53,680 nt of DNA, from assembly GCA_934630815.1 (NCBI GenBank), contig CAKTWI010000017.1:1-53680 (forward strand), read 5' to 3'. The first letter of the stretch is position 1. Every line of letters begins with the position of its first letter. Made by a program: the position numbers and the translations under genes. Below are positions 43,696 to 51,599 of the stretch, piece after piece. Under the pieces are notes generated by a model that was not told where the DNA came from, did no database searches, and worked only from the letters and a program-made list of their open reading frames with translations. Source of the stretch: an uncultured Senegalimassilia sp. GTDB lineage: Bacteria > Actinomycetota > Coriobacteriia > Coriobacteriales > Eggerthellaceae.

Positions 43696-44826
43696 CTAAT
43701 CGACTTCCTTCCAGCATTGCGGATCGGGGGCGTACATGTTGCCGGTGTAGCCGGCAGCTACCGCCGGACAGCCGCGGCACCATCCCGCCAGCTCGCAACG
43801 GCTGCATTTCTCGAATTTCGAAAACTCGCGGTGCGCTTCCATGTTCTGCCCCATGAACAGGTCGTACATGCTTTCCTCGTGCACGTTGCCGATCTTGCTC
43901 TCCATGCGACGGCACGCGTAGACGTCGCCGGTCGGCAGCACGGTCATGTGCGCGATACCGCAATGGCAGCCGTCATAGACCTTGCCGCACTGCGCGCCTT
44001 CCGGGATGCGGAAGCGGCCCTGCTCCCAGTCGAGCAACGTCCACAGATGATCCTTCTTCTGGAACGTCGTCTTGCAGCCCGCGGCCTGCAGCTCATCGAT
44101 ACGCTCCTGGCAGGCCACGAGCAGCGCGCGGTACTCGAGCGGCTCCATATGGAACTCCTCGAGACGCTGGCCCTTCGTGGGACAATATCGGCCGAACGCG
44201 AATACATCGGCGCCGATACGGGCGGCCAGGTCGATCATGTCGGGCAGCTCGGCCGCGTTCATGCTGCTCACGGTGCTCATGAGCGCCAACCACATGCCGG
44301 AGCGCTTGATGCAGGCCGCCGCGCGCAGCGTGTCATCGAAGCTGCCGGGTTTGCGGAACAGGTCGTGGGTGGCGGCGTTCGATCCGTCAAGGCTCAGCTG
44401 ATATTTGCGGCACCCCAGCTCGTGCATGCGGCGGCACACTCCGTCGGTCAGATGGAACGGGTTGCCCATGATGCACCACATGGCGCCGCGCGCATGCAAC
44501 TCCTCGGCCAAACGCCAGAAGTCGCGATGCAGGATGGGATCGCCGCCGGTGATGTAGAAGTAGGGCTGGCGGCCCATATGCTCGCACAGGTCATAGCAGC
44601 TGTCCAACACATGCAGCATGTCTTCCCAGGTCATGGACACACACGCCATGCGAGCATCTTCACTGAACAAGTAGCAATGCTTGCAGCGTTGATCGCATTC
44701 GTCGGTGATATGCCATTGGAAGGCAAAGGTTGGACGCAAGTCCTGTGAGGGTTGCACATTACGGTGACCGGTTGTGACCGACTTCGATCCTTGCTTGTTC
44801 AGTTCGGGTTTCTGATCATGCTGCAT
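43696..44826 (-). CDS. Radical SAM/SPASM enzyme of the ACGX peptide system
   Basis: A 376-residue peptide-modifying radical SAM protein. The cluster motif CDQRCKHCYLF (CX3CX2C, ~residue 47) is followed by the SAM-binding ITGGDPILH. From ~residue 280 there is a Cys-rich SPASM region (CGKVYDGCHCG, TGDVYACRR, CSRCELAGWCRGC, final DPQC) that would hold auxiliary Fe-S clusters. Such enzymes install thioether or C-C crosslinks in ribosomal peptides. It lies downstream of the ACG-repeat precursor and the PPOX/ferredoxin gene, and by memory fits the ACGX-system radical SAM family. ATG 44826 (MQHDQK) has AGGAG 10 bases upstream; ATG 44847 (MERSS) is an alternative. Confidence 0.88.
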   Translation of the reverse strand: MQHDQKPELNKQGSKSVTTGHRNVQPSQDLRPTFAFQWHITDECDQRCKHCYLFSEDARMACVSMTWEDMLHVLDSCYDLCEHMGRQPYFYITGGDPILHRDFWRLAEELHARGAMWCIMGNPFHLTDGVCRRMHELGCRKYQLSLDGSNAATHDLFRKPGSFDDTLRAAACIKRSGMWLALMSTVSSMNAAELPDMIDLAARIGADVFAFGRYCPTKGQRLEEFHMEPLEYRALLVACQERIDELQAAGCKTTFQKKDHLWTLLDWEQGRFRIPEGAQCGKVYDGCHCGIAHMTVLPTGDVYACRRMESKIGNVHEESMYDLFMGQNMEAHREFSKFEKCSRCELAGWCRGCPAVAAGYTGNMYAPDPQCWKEVD

Positions 44827-44967
44827 GGCTATGCTGCTCCTTTCCATTCGTGTTCGCGTTCCCTGAAACGCAGTTTGACCGCATGCCGGATTCATCTCGT
44901 GCGCGATCGGCTTCCGGGCCAGGCGACGCATCCTGCGCGGCGGCACATCGCCGAGCCCGCGGTCGGC

Positions 44968-45594
44968 CTACTCCCCTACGCGTTCGATGGCGTCAACGGG
45001 ACAAGCCTCGAAGCACGCGCCGCAATGCAGGCAGTTCTGCGTGCGGATGCGGAACGGCTCGCCGGGCTCACCTTCTTCGATGACTCCTTGCGGACACACG
45101 CCTTGGCAGGTTCCGCAGCCGATGCACGCGTCGGTGATGCGATAGCCGCGAGCCTGCGGCGCATCCCCGTCCAAGCGATAGGTTTCGCGAAAGATCGGGT
45201 GGACGCCCAGGTTGAAGTACTCGATGGACACGTCGCGGATTTCGAAAATCACGTTGATATCACGCGTTTGGCCAGGGTAAACGTTTGCTAGATAGGGCTG
45301 CTCGGCATAGATGAGATCGCGAATGCGCACGCCCTCGGCGCCCGCAACCTCCCGTACGGTACCCGACAGTCGCAGCATCTCGTTGAAGCGCGTGCGCCCC
45401 ACAGCCTGCGCGCGCCCATCACGGGCAAGGTCGCGTGCGAACGGCTTGCCGCGCGAGGTGAGGAAGTACACGGCATCGGGCTCATAATGCAGCGCGCTGA
45501 TGCAGCGCACCTGGGGCGACCCATCCTCGGCCACGTTCGCAAAATCGAGCGTGCCGATGAGCTTGAGCTTCTCAAGACAGGTTTGCAGGTTCAT
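44968..45594 (-). CDS. Pyridoxamine-phosphate-oxidase-like flavoprotein fused to 2[4Fe-4S] ferredoxin
   Basis: A 208-residue protein in two parts. Residues ~1-135 form a PPOX-like FMN split barrel (ANVAEDGSPQVRCISALHYE, FLTSRGKPFARDL). Residues ~150-208 carry two [4Fe-4S] motifs, CIGCGTCQGVC and CLHCGACFEAC. It is suited to moving electrons between a flavin and Fe-S clusters. Between the precursor gene and the radical SAM gene, it could supply electrons to the SAM enzyme or oxidise/reduce the peptide. ATG 45594 has AAAGG upstream. Confidence 0.85.
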   Translation of the reverse strand: MNLQTCLEKLKLIGTLDFANVAEDGSPQVRCISALHYEPDAVYFLTSRGKPFARDLARDGRAQAVGRTRFNEMLRLSGTVREVAGAEGVRIRDLIYAEQPYLANVYPGQTRDINVIFEIRDVSIEYFNLGVHPIFRETYRLDGDAPQARGYRITDACIGCGTCQGVCPQGVIEEGEPGEPFRIRTQNCLHCGACFEACPVDAIERVGE

Positions 45595-45673
45595 GATTTG
45601 GCCTTTCGACGGGGGATTTCAGGGTGATTGGCAACAGGGTCTTCGTGCGGGCCTGTTGCGGTGCGGTCAATAG

Positions 45674-45717
45674 GCCCGACTTATCCGCGCATCGCAGGGT
45701 GTGCGGATAAGCCGGGC
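45674..45717 (-). terminator. Hairpin between the precursor peptide and the enzyme genes
   Basis: Arms 45674-45688 and 45703-45717 pair at 14 of 15 positions around a 14-base loop. No T run follows on the minus strand. A leaky terminator or RNase-stop stem here would keep precursor mRNA in excess over enzyme mRNA, as in many RiPP operons. Confidence 0.6.
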
Positions 45718-45815
45718 TGATCGCCGACCGTAAGCGCCCGCGCAGCGGGGCGCAGCCGGGGCGGTTGGACCCCAGCTGCGCCCTTCGCGCAAGTGCGTCT
45801 AGGAGCCCGATTACG

Positions 45816-45998
45816 CTATTCGGGATCCTTCGTGCCGCAAGCGGGCGCCGGGTCGGCAGAGCCGCAAGCCGGGGCGGGATCAGCAGAGCCGCAAGCCGGG
45901 GCGGCCTTCGGATCGGCGGAACCGCAAGCGGTGCCGCAAGCCGGGGCGGGATCAGTGGTGCCGCAAGCGCCGGAAACGACGTTGTCCAGATTGCTCAT
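45816..45998 (-). CDS. ACGX-repeat RiPP precursor peptide
   Basis: A 60-residue peptide: short leader MSNLDNVVSG, then a core with six ACG motifs (Cys 12, 21, 25, 36, 45, 54), each followed by T or S, separated by DPAPA/DPKAAPA spacers. The composition is almost only Ala, Cys, Gly, Pro, Asp, Ser and Thr. A strong AAGGAGAAG site precedes ATG 45998. The pattern fits the ACGX-repeat peptide family paired with a SPASM radical SAM enzyme, probably giving Cys-to-alpha-carbon thioethers or similar modifications; this chemistry is inferred. The repeats are near-identical at DNA level, suggesting growth by slippage. Confidence 0.88.
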   Translation of the reverse strand: MSNLDNVVSGACGTTDPAPACGTACGSADPKAAPACGSADPAPACGSADPAPACGTKDPE

Positions 45999-46145
45999 TT
46001 TCTTCTCCTTCTGATTCGTGACGCCTCCTTGGCGGGCGTCTATAATGATTGTCCAAAACAACCGTCGAATCCGGAAGTAGCCACTAATCTATTAGGTACC
46101 CACCTTTATGTAAGTAGGCTTTGACCTGCGCGAAAGGAATCGCTC
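45999..46145. promoter_or_regulatory. Divergent control region of the ACGX operon and HxlR gene
   Basis: A TATAAT at 46041-46046 reads toward the HxlR gene. On the minus strand TTCGAC (about 46062-46067) and CATTAT are about 16 bp apart. The precursor 5' leader contains a GACGCC/GGCGTC hairpin (46020-46040) whose loop holds an AAGGAGG-like sequence. AGTAGCC and AGTAGGC half-sites near 46078 and 46122 could bind HxlR. Confidence 0.4.
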
Positions 46146-46478
46146 GTGCTCACTAAGGAAGAACTGCCGCCCTGCCCCGTTGCCACCACGCTCATGCTCA
46201 TCGGCAACAAATGGAAGATCTTCATCATCCAGCAGCTCATGGATAAACCCTTCCGCTTCAGCGAACTGCGGCGGGCCATCCCCGGCATCAGCGAGAAGGT
46301 TCTTACGGATAACCTGCGCGCGCTGGAGAAGGACTGCCTGATCACGCGCACCGTGTTCCCCGAAATCCCGCCGCATACCGAATACGCCTTGAGCGACTTG
46401 GGTGAAACCATGCGTCCCATCATCGAAAGCATGGCAACCTGGGGCACCGGCTATCAAAACCTCGTTCGCTCACAATAG
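46146..46478 (+). CDS. HxlR-family redox/aldehyde-responsive regulator
   Basis: A 110-residue winged-helix protein with the HxlR signature: conserved N-terminal Cys (PPCPVATTLMLIGNKWK), RFSELRRAIPGISEKVLTDNLRALE as recognition region and YALSDLG wing. HxlR proteins often sense electrophiles or oxidants through that Cys. It is divergent from the ACGX peptide operon across 147 bp and is its likely regulator. The start is GTG 46146 with AAAGGA upstream. Confidence 0.9.
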   Translation: MLTKEELPPCPVATTLMLIGNKWKIFIIQQLMDKPFRFSELRRAIPGISEKVLTDNLRALEKDCLITRTVFPEIPPHTEYALSDLGETMRPIIESMATWGTGYQNLVRSQ

Positions 46479-46538
46479 CCGCCCCGCATCTGTTACTCCG
46501 CCACCAAAAGCACCGAAGCCGCACGATGCCCAGTCCCC

Positions 46539-46772
46539 ATGCCTGGGGGCACGGGGACATTGGAGGAGGTTTCGGGGGTCATTTCCCTCTTAGCTCTTGC
46601 ACAGTTGGACGCGCCGTGCATACTGTTCAATTTGAACGGTTTCTACGATGATCTGCGTGCGCTTCTCAATCGAATGAGCGATATGGGGCTTTCCTCGCCG
46701 CGCAGGCAGCGGGGCATCCATTTCGCGCATTCGCTTGAAGAAGTGGCCGACATCCTAGCTCCGTTGCATTAG
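46539..46772 (+). pseudogene. LOG-family (lysine decarboxylase-like) C-terminal remnant
   Basis: A 77-codon frame begins at the PGGxGTxEE nucleotide-binding motif (MPGGTGTLEEVSGVISLLAL) and continues through FNLNGFYDDL and HSLEEVADIL, the C-terminal half of LOG proteins, normally about 180-200 residues. The N-terminal half is absent upstream, and no ribosome site precedes the ATG. It is probably a decayed cytokinin-riboside hydrolase-like gene. Confidence 0.6.
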
Positions 46773-46810
46773 CAGTATCGTTTTCCGAGTTGCCAGGAGC
46801 GTGAGCGATC

Positions 46811-47797
46811 ATGAGCGTCCCCGACAAGCAGTACCCGCTGACCGTATACCGCCTCATCCTCATGACGGCGGCCGCGGTTTGGGGCCTGGGCTTCGTGATC
46901 GGCAAAAGCGCCATCGCCACCGTGGGCGCCACATGGTTTACCGCTATCCGTTTCCTTGGGGCGGGCATCGTGCTTGTCATCCTCTTGTTTCCCCACCTCA
47001 AGCGCAATTTCTGCCGCAAAACGCTGAAGGCGGGCCTAATCATCGGCGTTGCCACGTTCGTGGGCTTCTGGACGCAATTCCTAGGTCTGGGCCTGACCAC
47101 GCCCTCGAAGAACGCCTTTTTGAGCGCGTGCTATTGCCTGACCGTGCCGTTCATCTGGTGGGTGGTCTCGCGTCGCCGTCCGCCCGCAAAAACCCTTATC
47201 GCCGCGGCCATCTGCACCGTCGGCATCGGGCTGGTGTCGCTCACCGAGGGCTTTTCCATCAGCTTGGGCGACGGCGTCAGCATCGCCTCGGCGTTCCTCT
47301 ACGGCGCCGAAATCGTGATCATCGGCCTGGTCATGCGCGACAACGACGTCCTGACCATCACCGTTATCCAACAGTTCACCGCCGGAATCCTGGCCCTGCT
47401 GCTCGCCTTTACCACGCAGCCCATGCCCACCATGACGCAGGTTGCCACGCCCGAGTTCATCGGCGCCATGACCTACGTTGCCATGCTCTCGGCGGCCTTC
47501 GGCGCCGTGGCTCAGAACACGGCCCAGGCCCACTTATCGCCCTCCGAGGCGGGCCTGCTCTGCTCGCTTGAAAGCGTGTTCTGCGCCCTGTTCAGCGTGG
47601 CGTTCTTCGGCGAGGTGCTCACAGCTCGCATGGCGGTGGGCTTCGCGTTCATCTTCGCCGCCATCGTGGCAACCCAGCTCGGCGACAAGGGCGGCGAAGC
47701 GGCCGTGGCCGACTCCGCAGCCGGTGGGTCTTCGGGTGGCGAAAGCCCCACATCGGGAAAGCCCGCCAAGCGAAACCGCGGTCGAATCGCCCGCTGA
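46811..47797 (+). CDS. EamA/DMT-superfamily transporter
   Basis: A 328-residue ten-helix permease with two EamA repeats (AAAVWGLGFVIGKSAI at the start; the second repeat ends in SEAGLLCSLESVFCALFSV, the usual family landmark). A cytoplasmic Gly/Ser/Lys/Arg tail (~residues 295-328) is longer than usual. A distant AGGAG precedes ATG 46811. Probably a metabolite or amino-acid exporter; no neighbour suggests the substrate. Confidence 0.9.
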   Translation: MSVPDKQYPLTVYRLILMTAAAVWGLGFVIGKSAIATVGATWFTAIRFLGAGIVLVILLFPHLKRNFCRKTLKAGLIIGVATFVGFWTQFLGLGLTTPSKNAFLSACYCLTVPFIWWVVSRRRPPAKTLIAAAICTVGIGLVSLTEGFSISLGDGVSIASAFLYGAEIVIIGLVMRDNDVLTITVIQQFTAGILALLLAFTTQPMPTMTQVATPEFIGAMTYVAMLSAAFGAVAQNTAQAHLSPSEAGLLCSLESVFCALFSVAFFGEVLTARMAVGFAFIFAAIVATQLGDKGGEAAVADSAAGGSSGGESPTSGKPAKRNRGRIAR

Positions 47798-48109
47798 TCT
47801 GCGGGTTCGGACCTACTGGGGCTAGCTGGCGAAAGCAGTGAGACTGCTGCGATGCCCGCGATGCCATGTCCACCTTTACCCAACCGATGGCATTTCGGCC
47901 CCGTTCCGACGGGCCCGTCGCCACCAAACGCGCCTGCCCCATACCCCCGACAGTAAGTCCGCCGTGGGCAACACTTTGTTTCCGGCTTGTTTCAGCGGCT
48001 TCGGGGCTATAATGCCCAAGGAGGCAGCTATCTTTTATCCCTACGAACGTGCCGCGCGACAAGCAGCTGCAATGCGCGCCGGCAACCATGCACCCAAGGA
48101 GAGAGAAGC

Positions 48110-48886
48110 ATGACGAAGTTCAACCATGTCATCATCCGCCGCCCTGGTAAGTCGCTGTGCGACGGCATCACCAGCGCACCCGAGCTGGGTCAGCCCATCT
48201 ACGAGCGCGCCATCGAGGAGCACTACGACTACGAGCATGCCCTCGAGCAGTGCGGCGTCGACGTCACCGTCCTGCCTGCCCTCGAGCAGTTCCCGGACAG
48301 CTGCTTCGTCGAGGACCCGGCCGTCATCACCCGCTGCGGCGCCATCATCACCAACCCCGGCGCTGCCAGCCGCAACGGCGAGAAGGACGAGATCGAGCCC
48401 GTGGTCCGTCGCTTCTTCGACGACGAGCACGTCAAGCACATCGTCGCCCCCGGCACCCTTGATGGCGGCGACGTCATGATGGTGGGCGACCACTTCTACG
48501 TGGGCCGCTCCGCCCGCACCAACGAAGAGGGCATCCGCCAGTTCTGCGAGATCCTGGCCGGTTGGGGCCTGGAGGGCTCCGAAGTCCCGCTGGAGGAGGT
48601 CCTGCACCTCAAGACCGGCGTGAACTACATCGAGGACAACAACATGCTGGTATCCGGCGAGTTCATCGACAAGCCCGACTTCGCCAAGTACAACAAGGTC
48701 GTCGTGCCCGAGGACGAGGCCTACGGCGCGAACTGCATCTGGGTCAACGGCACCGTCATCGTGGCGGAGGGCTACCCCACTGTGCTCAAGGCCGTCCAGG
48801 ACCTGGGCTACAAGACGCTGGTGGTGGACACCTCCGAGTACCGCAAGATCGACGGCGGCCTGTCCTGCCTCAGCCTGCGCTTCTAG
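48110..48886 (+). CDS. Dimethylarginine dimethylaminohydrolase (DDAH)-like amidinohydrolase
   Basis: A 258-residue guanidine-modifying enzyme. It has RRPGKSLCDG, QFPDSCFVED (substrate-binding Asp/Glu), TLDGGDV, the catalytic His in VLHLKTGVNYIEDN and the nucleophile Cys in GGLSCLSLRF, with length and order as in bacterial DDAH. DDAH converts methylated arginines to citrulline and a methylamine; relatives deiminate arginine or hydrolyse other guanidines. Gut Coriobacteriia use arginine deimination for energy, so a related catabolic role is plausible. ATG 48110 follows GGAGAGA. It appears monocistronic. Confidence 0.9.
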   Translation: MTKFNHVIIRRPGKSLCDGITSAPELGQPIYERAIEEHYDYEHALEQCGVDVTVLPALEQFPDSCFVEDPAVITRCGAIITNPGAASRNGEKDEIEPVVRRFFDDEHVKHIVAPGTLDGGDVMMVGDHFYVGRSARTNEEGIRQFCEILAGWGLEGSEVPLEEVLHLKTGVNYIEDNNMLVSGEFIDKPDFAKYNKVVVPEDEAYGANCIWVNGTVIVAEGYPTVLKAVQDLGYKTLVVDTSEYRKIDGGLSCLSLRF

Positions 48887-48902
48887 CACACGCTTAAAAT
48901 GC

Positions 48903-48938
48903 CCGGTCCCGCAAAACCCAAGTGTTTCGCGGGACCGG
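48903..48938 (+). terminator. Hairpin after the DDAH-like gene
   Basis: A perfect 10-bp stem (CCGGTCCCGC / GCGGGACCGG) 17 bases after the stop, without a T run. Confidence 0.6.
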
Positions 48939-49019
48939 CGACAGAAAGGCCCGCAGGCACTTGGGAAACCGAGCAAGCCCGCGGGTCTTTCGTATTCGGG
49001 GAACCGAATCGTAAAACAC

Positions 49020-49054
49020 GAAGAGCCTGATTCCAGATGGGAATCAGGCTCTTC
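49020..49054. terminator. Strong bidirectional terminator
   Basis: A perfect 15-bp stem (GAAGAGCCTGATTCC / GGAATCAGGCTCTTC) with a five-base loop. On the minus strand it is followed by a GTGTTTT stretch. It lies between the convergent DDAH-like and winged-helix genes. Confidence 0.88.
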
Positions 49055-49137
49055 GCTTTCAGGGACGAGGAACCGTCCGCAAACCCCCGCTATATTTGTA
49101 ACTACGTCGCAATGCGCCCCGTCCGCCAGGGATCGTC

Positions 49138-49470
49138 TTACCCGGCGATCGCGTGCAGCTGCTCGTCTTTCGCCTCCGGCGTGGGCACGTGGTAGGTGTT
49201 GCTCAGGCGCATGCCGTTTTCCGCATAGCGGGCAACCGAGATGATGAAGCCCTCCTTGCGCAGACGCAGGATGGCGCGGTCGACGGTCTTCAGGCTGACC
49301 TGCAGCGCTTCGGCGATGTCGCGCTTGGACTCGGAGCAACCCGCCGCGCCGTAGGAAGCGATAAAGCCCAGGATAAGCAGCTGCGAGTTCGTCAGCGTGC
49401 GCTTGCCGTCCGCAAGCGTGATGTCGTCGTCGATCTCGGTCGTGGTCTCATCGGTCATCTCAGTCGTCAT
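49138..49470 (-). CDS. Small winged-helix DNA-binding protein behind a riboswitch
   Basis: A 110-residue protein: acidic Thr-rich N-terminus (~1-28), then a helix-turn-helix (LLILGFIASYGAAGCSESKR, DIAEALQVSLKTVDRAILRL) and wing (GFIISVARYAENGMRLSNTY). It looks like a transcription regulator without an effector domain. ATG 49470 has GGAGAAGG upstream. Its roughly 200-nt leader carries a GEMM-I-like aptamer followed by a terminator, so its expression should depend on cyclic di-GMP or a related dinucleotide. The target genes are unknown. Confidence 0.8.
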   Translation of the reverse strand: MTTEMTDETTTEIDDDITLADGKRTLTNSQLLILGFIASYGAAGCSESKRDIAEALQVSLKTVDRAILRLRKEGFIISVARYAENGMRLSNTYHVPTPEAKDEQLHAIAG

Positions 49471-49563
49471 AGTCCTTCTCCATAGGTTCGCGTTCCAATG
49501 CTTATGACCCCCGCTCGCCAACAACGCAAGGCGAGCAAAACCTGCAAGCTGAACTGGAGAAAT

Positions 49564-49617
49564 AAAAAGCAGCCAGCTGCAGTGGCTCCCCGAAAGGGGA
49601 ACTGTGCAACTGGCTGC
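49564..49617 (-). terminator. Intrinsic terminator overlapping the riboswitch 3' end
   Basis: On the minus strand GCAGCCAG (from 49617) pairs with CTGGCTGC, with further CAGT/ACTG and CCCC/GGGG pairing inside, followed by TTTTTATT. Its left arm includes the conserved GCAGCCAG of the aptamer, so aptamer folding and terminator folding are mutually exclusive. Confidence 0.82.
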
Positions 49618-49672
49618 CATTTCAGGCCCTATAGCTTTGCGTCATCACCTTTCGATGATTTTGCCGATTCGA
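49600..49672 (-). promoter_or_regulatory. Cyclic di-GMP-I (GEMM) riboswitch aptamer
   Basis: Read on the minus strand from about 49672: GGCAAAA, a six-pair stem capped by a GAAA tetraloop (AATCATC-GAAA-GGTGAT), then GACGCAAAGC (49643-49634), TATAGGGCCTGAAATG and GCAGCCAG (49617-49610). This order is the GEMM-I signature: the tetraloop of P2 docks on P3, and the ligand lies between. The P1 pairing is weak by eye. Because the terminator uses the aptamer 3' part, ligand binding should favour readthrough (an ON switch). Confidence 0.75.
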
Positions 49673-49701
49673 AAAATAGCACGCGGCAAATCGATTGTCA
49701 A
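49673..49701 (-). promoter_or_regulatory. Promoter of the riboswitch leader
   Basis: On the minus strand TTGACA (49701-49696), 17 bp, TATTTT (49678-49673). Transcription would start just before the aptamer. Confidence 0.7.
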
Positions 49702-50183
49702 GGGGTGTCCGCCCCTCCCCATGGCAGGCCCCCTACCACGGGTTGCATCAACTCCCCGAAAGGCAGAACGGACACGTGGGACGAACCTCCCGATAATCAA
49801 GAAACGCCACGTCAACACGCCTTTCTACAGCAAATGAGCAGGACACGCCAGAGGACGATTCCCAACTCAAACCCGACATTCCGGCATCCCTACAACTCCC
49901 CGGTGTCGCACCCTCGCACCCCTCGTCTTCGGCCCCTTCCGGCCGTACGCACCCACACTTTTCGCAATCTGTGGATACCCGTTCCGCATACGCTTGCGAT
50001 TCTGTATTAACTCTTCATTAATTTACGACAATGCCGTAGTTATGCAGCTTGATACGTTATAAGTTGCGATAATCTATCTTCTTAGCATTTGGCAGGCGTT
50101 CGGCCACCTGCGGGTGCTGCAATCAACCGCTGAGCAGCATCTTCAAAGAAGAACACGTTCGCATAGTAGGTCAGGAGTCACAC
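49702..50183. other. Intergenic region between the riboswitch promoter and the LeuA-like gene
   Basis: About 480 bp without a supported gene. A weak promoter (TTGATA near 50050, GATAAT near 50069) and a GCAGG/CCTGC hairpin near 50091-50111 precede the LeuA-like gene. A TCAGGAG site lies upstream of its ATG. Confidence 0.4.
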
Positions 50184-51599
50184 ATGAGAGACATACGTGT
50201 CAGCGACATCACGATGAGGGAGGCCATCGCCTCCAAGGCGCTTTCCCTATCCTTCAAGGAAAAGCTAGAAATCGTGAAGATCCTAGACCGTATCGGCGTG
50301 AGCTCCATCGAGGTCGAGGGTATCGAATCCTCCAAGGTTGACAGCTTGCGAATCAAGTCCATCGCCTCCCTGGTGAAGAACAGCACGCTCGCTGTGCCGG
50401 TGAAGATGGACGAGGACAGCATCCAGGCCGTCTGGAACGCCGCGAAGGGCGCGAAGCACGTCCGTCTGCAGGTGGAAGCGGCCGTCAGCCCCTCCTGCAT
50501 GGAGTACATCCAGCGCAAGAAGGCCGACACGCTGATCGCCGACGCCGCCGAGGCGGTGGCGAAGTGCGCCCAGCTCACCGACGACGTCGAGTTCGTGGCC
50601 ATCGACGCCACCCGCACCGACGTGGCCTACCTGGCCCGCGTCATCGACGCCGTGGTCGCCGCCGGCGCCAAGACGGTCACCGTCTGCGACGCGGCCGGTT
50701 CCATGCTCCCCGAGGAGTTCGCCCAGTTCATCGCCGACCTGTACCAGGCCGCGCCCCAGCTCAAGGACATCGACCTGGGCATCTCGTGCTGCAACAACCT
50801 TAATATGGCCGACGCCTGCGCCGTGGCCGGCGTCATGGCCGGCGCCTCCATCGTCAAGGCCACGTCCTACCCCATGGGCGTCGTCGCGCTCGACAACGTG
50901 GCCCGCATCCTTGCCGCCAAGGCCGACGCCCTGGGCGCCCAGAGCAAGGTGCGCGTGACCGAGCTCAAGCGCGCCATGAACCAGATCTCCCGCCTGTGCT
51001 GCGACGACCGCTCCAAGGCGTCCCTGTTCACCGGCGCCGTCTCCGAGGCCGTCGAAGGCGTGGTGCTCACCGCCGGCGACGACCAGGCTACCGTCATGCA
51101 GTACGTCGAGCGTCTGGGCTACAGCCTGTCCGACGAGGACGCCGAGGCCGTGTTCGAGGCCTTCAAGAAGATCGCCGCCAGTAAGGAGCGCGTGAGCGCC
51201 ACCGAGCTGGACGCCATCGTGGCCTCCGCCGCGCTGCAGGTGCCGCCCACCTACACCCTCGACGGCTACGTCATCAACTCCGGCCTGAGCTTCAAGGCCA
51301 CCTCGCACATCTCGCTGCGTAAGAACGGCGAGCTCATCGAGGCCGTGTCCCTGGGCGACGGCCCCATCGACTCCTCGTTCAAGTCCATCGAATCGGTGGT
51401 CGGCAAGCACTACGAGCTTGACGACTTCAGCATCCAGGCCGTCACCGAGGGCCGCGAGGCCATGGGCGAGTCGGTCGTGAAGCTGATCGCCGACGGCAAG
51501 GTGTATTCCGGCCGCGGCATCTCCACCGACATCGTCGAGTCCAGCATCCGCGCGTACATCAACGCGCTCAACAAGATCGCCTACGAGGAGCAGAACTAA
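50184..51599 (+). CDS. LeuA-like (DRE-TIM) protein with replaced metal ligands
   Basis: A 471-residue relative of 2-isopropylmalate synthase. It has an N-terminal TIM barrel (~1-270), a linker domain, and a C-terminal LeuA regulatory/dimer domain (~355-471: LGDGPIDSSFKSI, DFSIQAVTEGREAMGES, GRGISTDIVESS). In true synthases the barrel carries TLRDG and HCHND, whose D, H and H bind the metal. Here these read TMREA (E13) and SCCNN (S201, C203). D8 and R12 remain. It is therefore unlikely to do standard Claisen chemistry with the same metal site. The stop overlaps the next gene (TAATG), so the two are coupled. Confidence 0.85.
   Translation: MRDIRVSDITMREAIASKALSLSFKEKLEIVKILDRIGVSSIEVEGIESSKVDSLRIKSIASLVKNSTLAVPVKMDEDSIQAVWNAAKGAKHVRLQVEAAVSPSCMEYIQRKKADTLIADAAEAVAKCAQLTDDVEFVAIDATRTDVAYLARVIDAVVAAGAKTVTVCDAAGSMLPEEFAQFIADLYQAAPQLKDIDLGISCCNNLNMADACAVAGVMAGASIVKATSYPMGVVALDNVARILAAKADALGAQSKVRVTELKRAMNQISRLCCDDRSKASLFTGAVSEAVEGVVLTAGDDQATVMQYVERLGYSLSDEDAEAVFEAFKKIAASKERVSATELDAIVASAALQVPPTYTLDGYVINSGLSFKATSHISLRKNGELIEAVSLGDGPIDSSFKSIESVVGKHYELDDFSIQAVTEGREAMGESVVKLIADGKVYSGRGISTDIVESSIRAYINALNKIAYEEQN

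Noticed and set aside
49940..49990. DnaA-box-like TGTGGATAC near the LeuA-like promoter
   Set aside because: It is a single imperfect site with no cluster of boxes and no dnaA/dnaN context, so it is not an origin.
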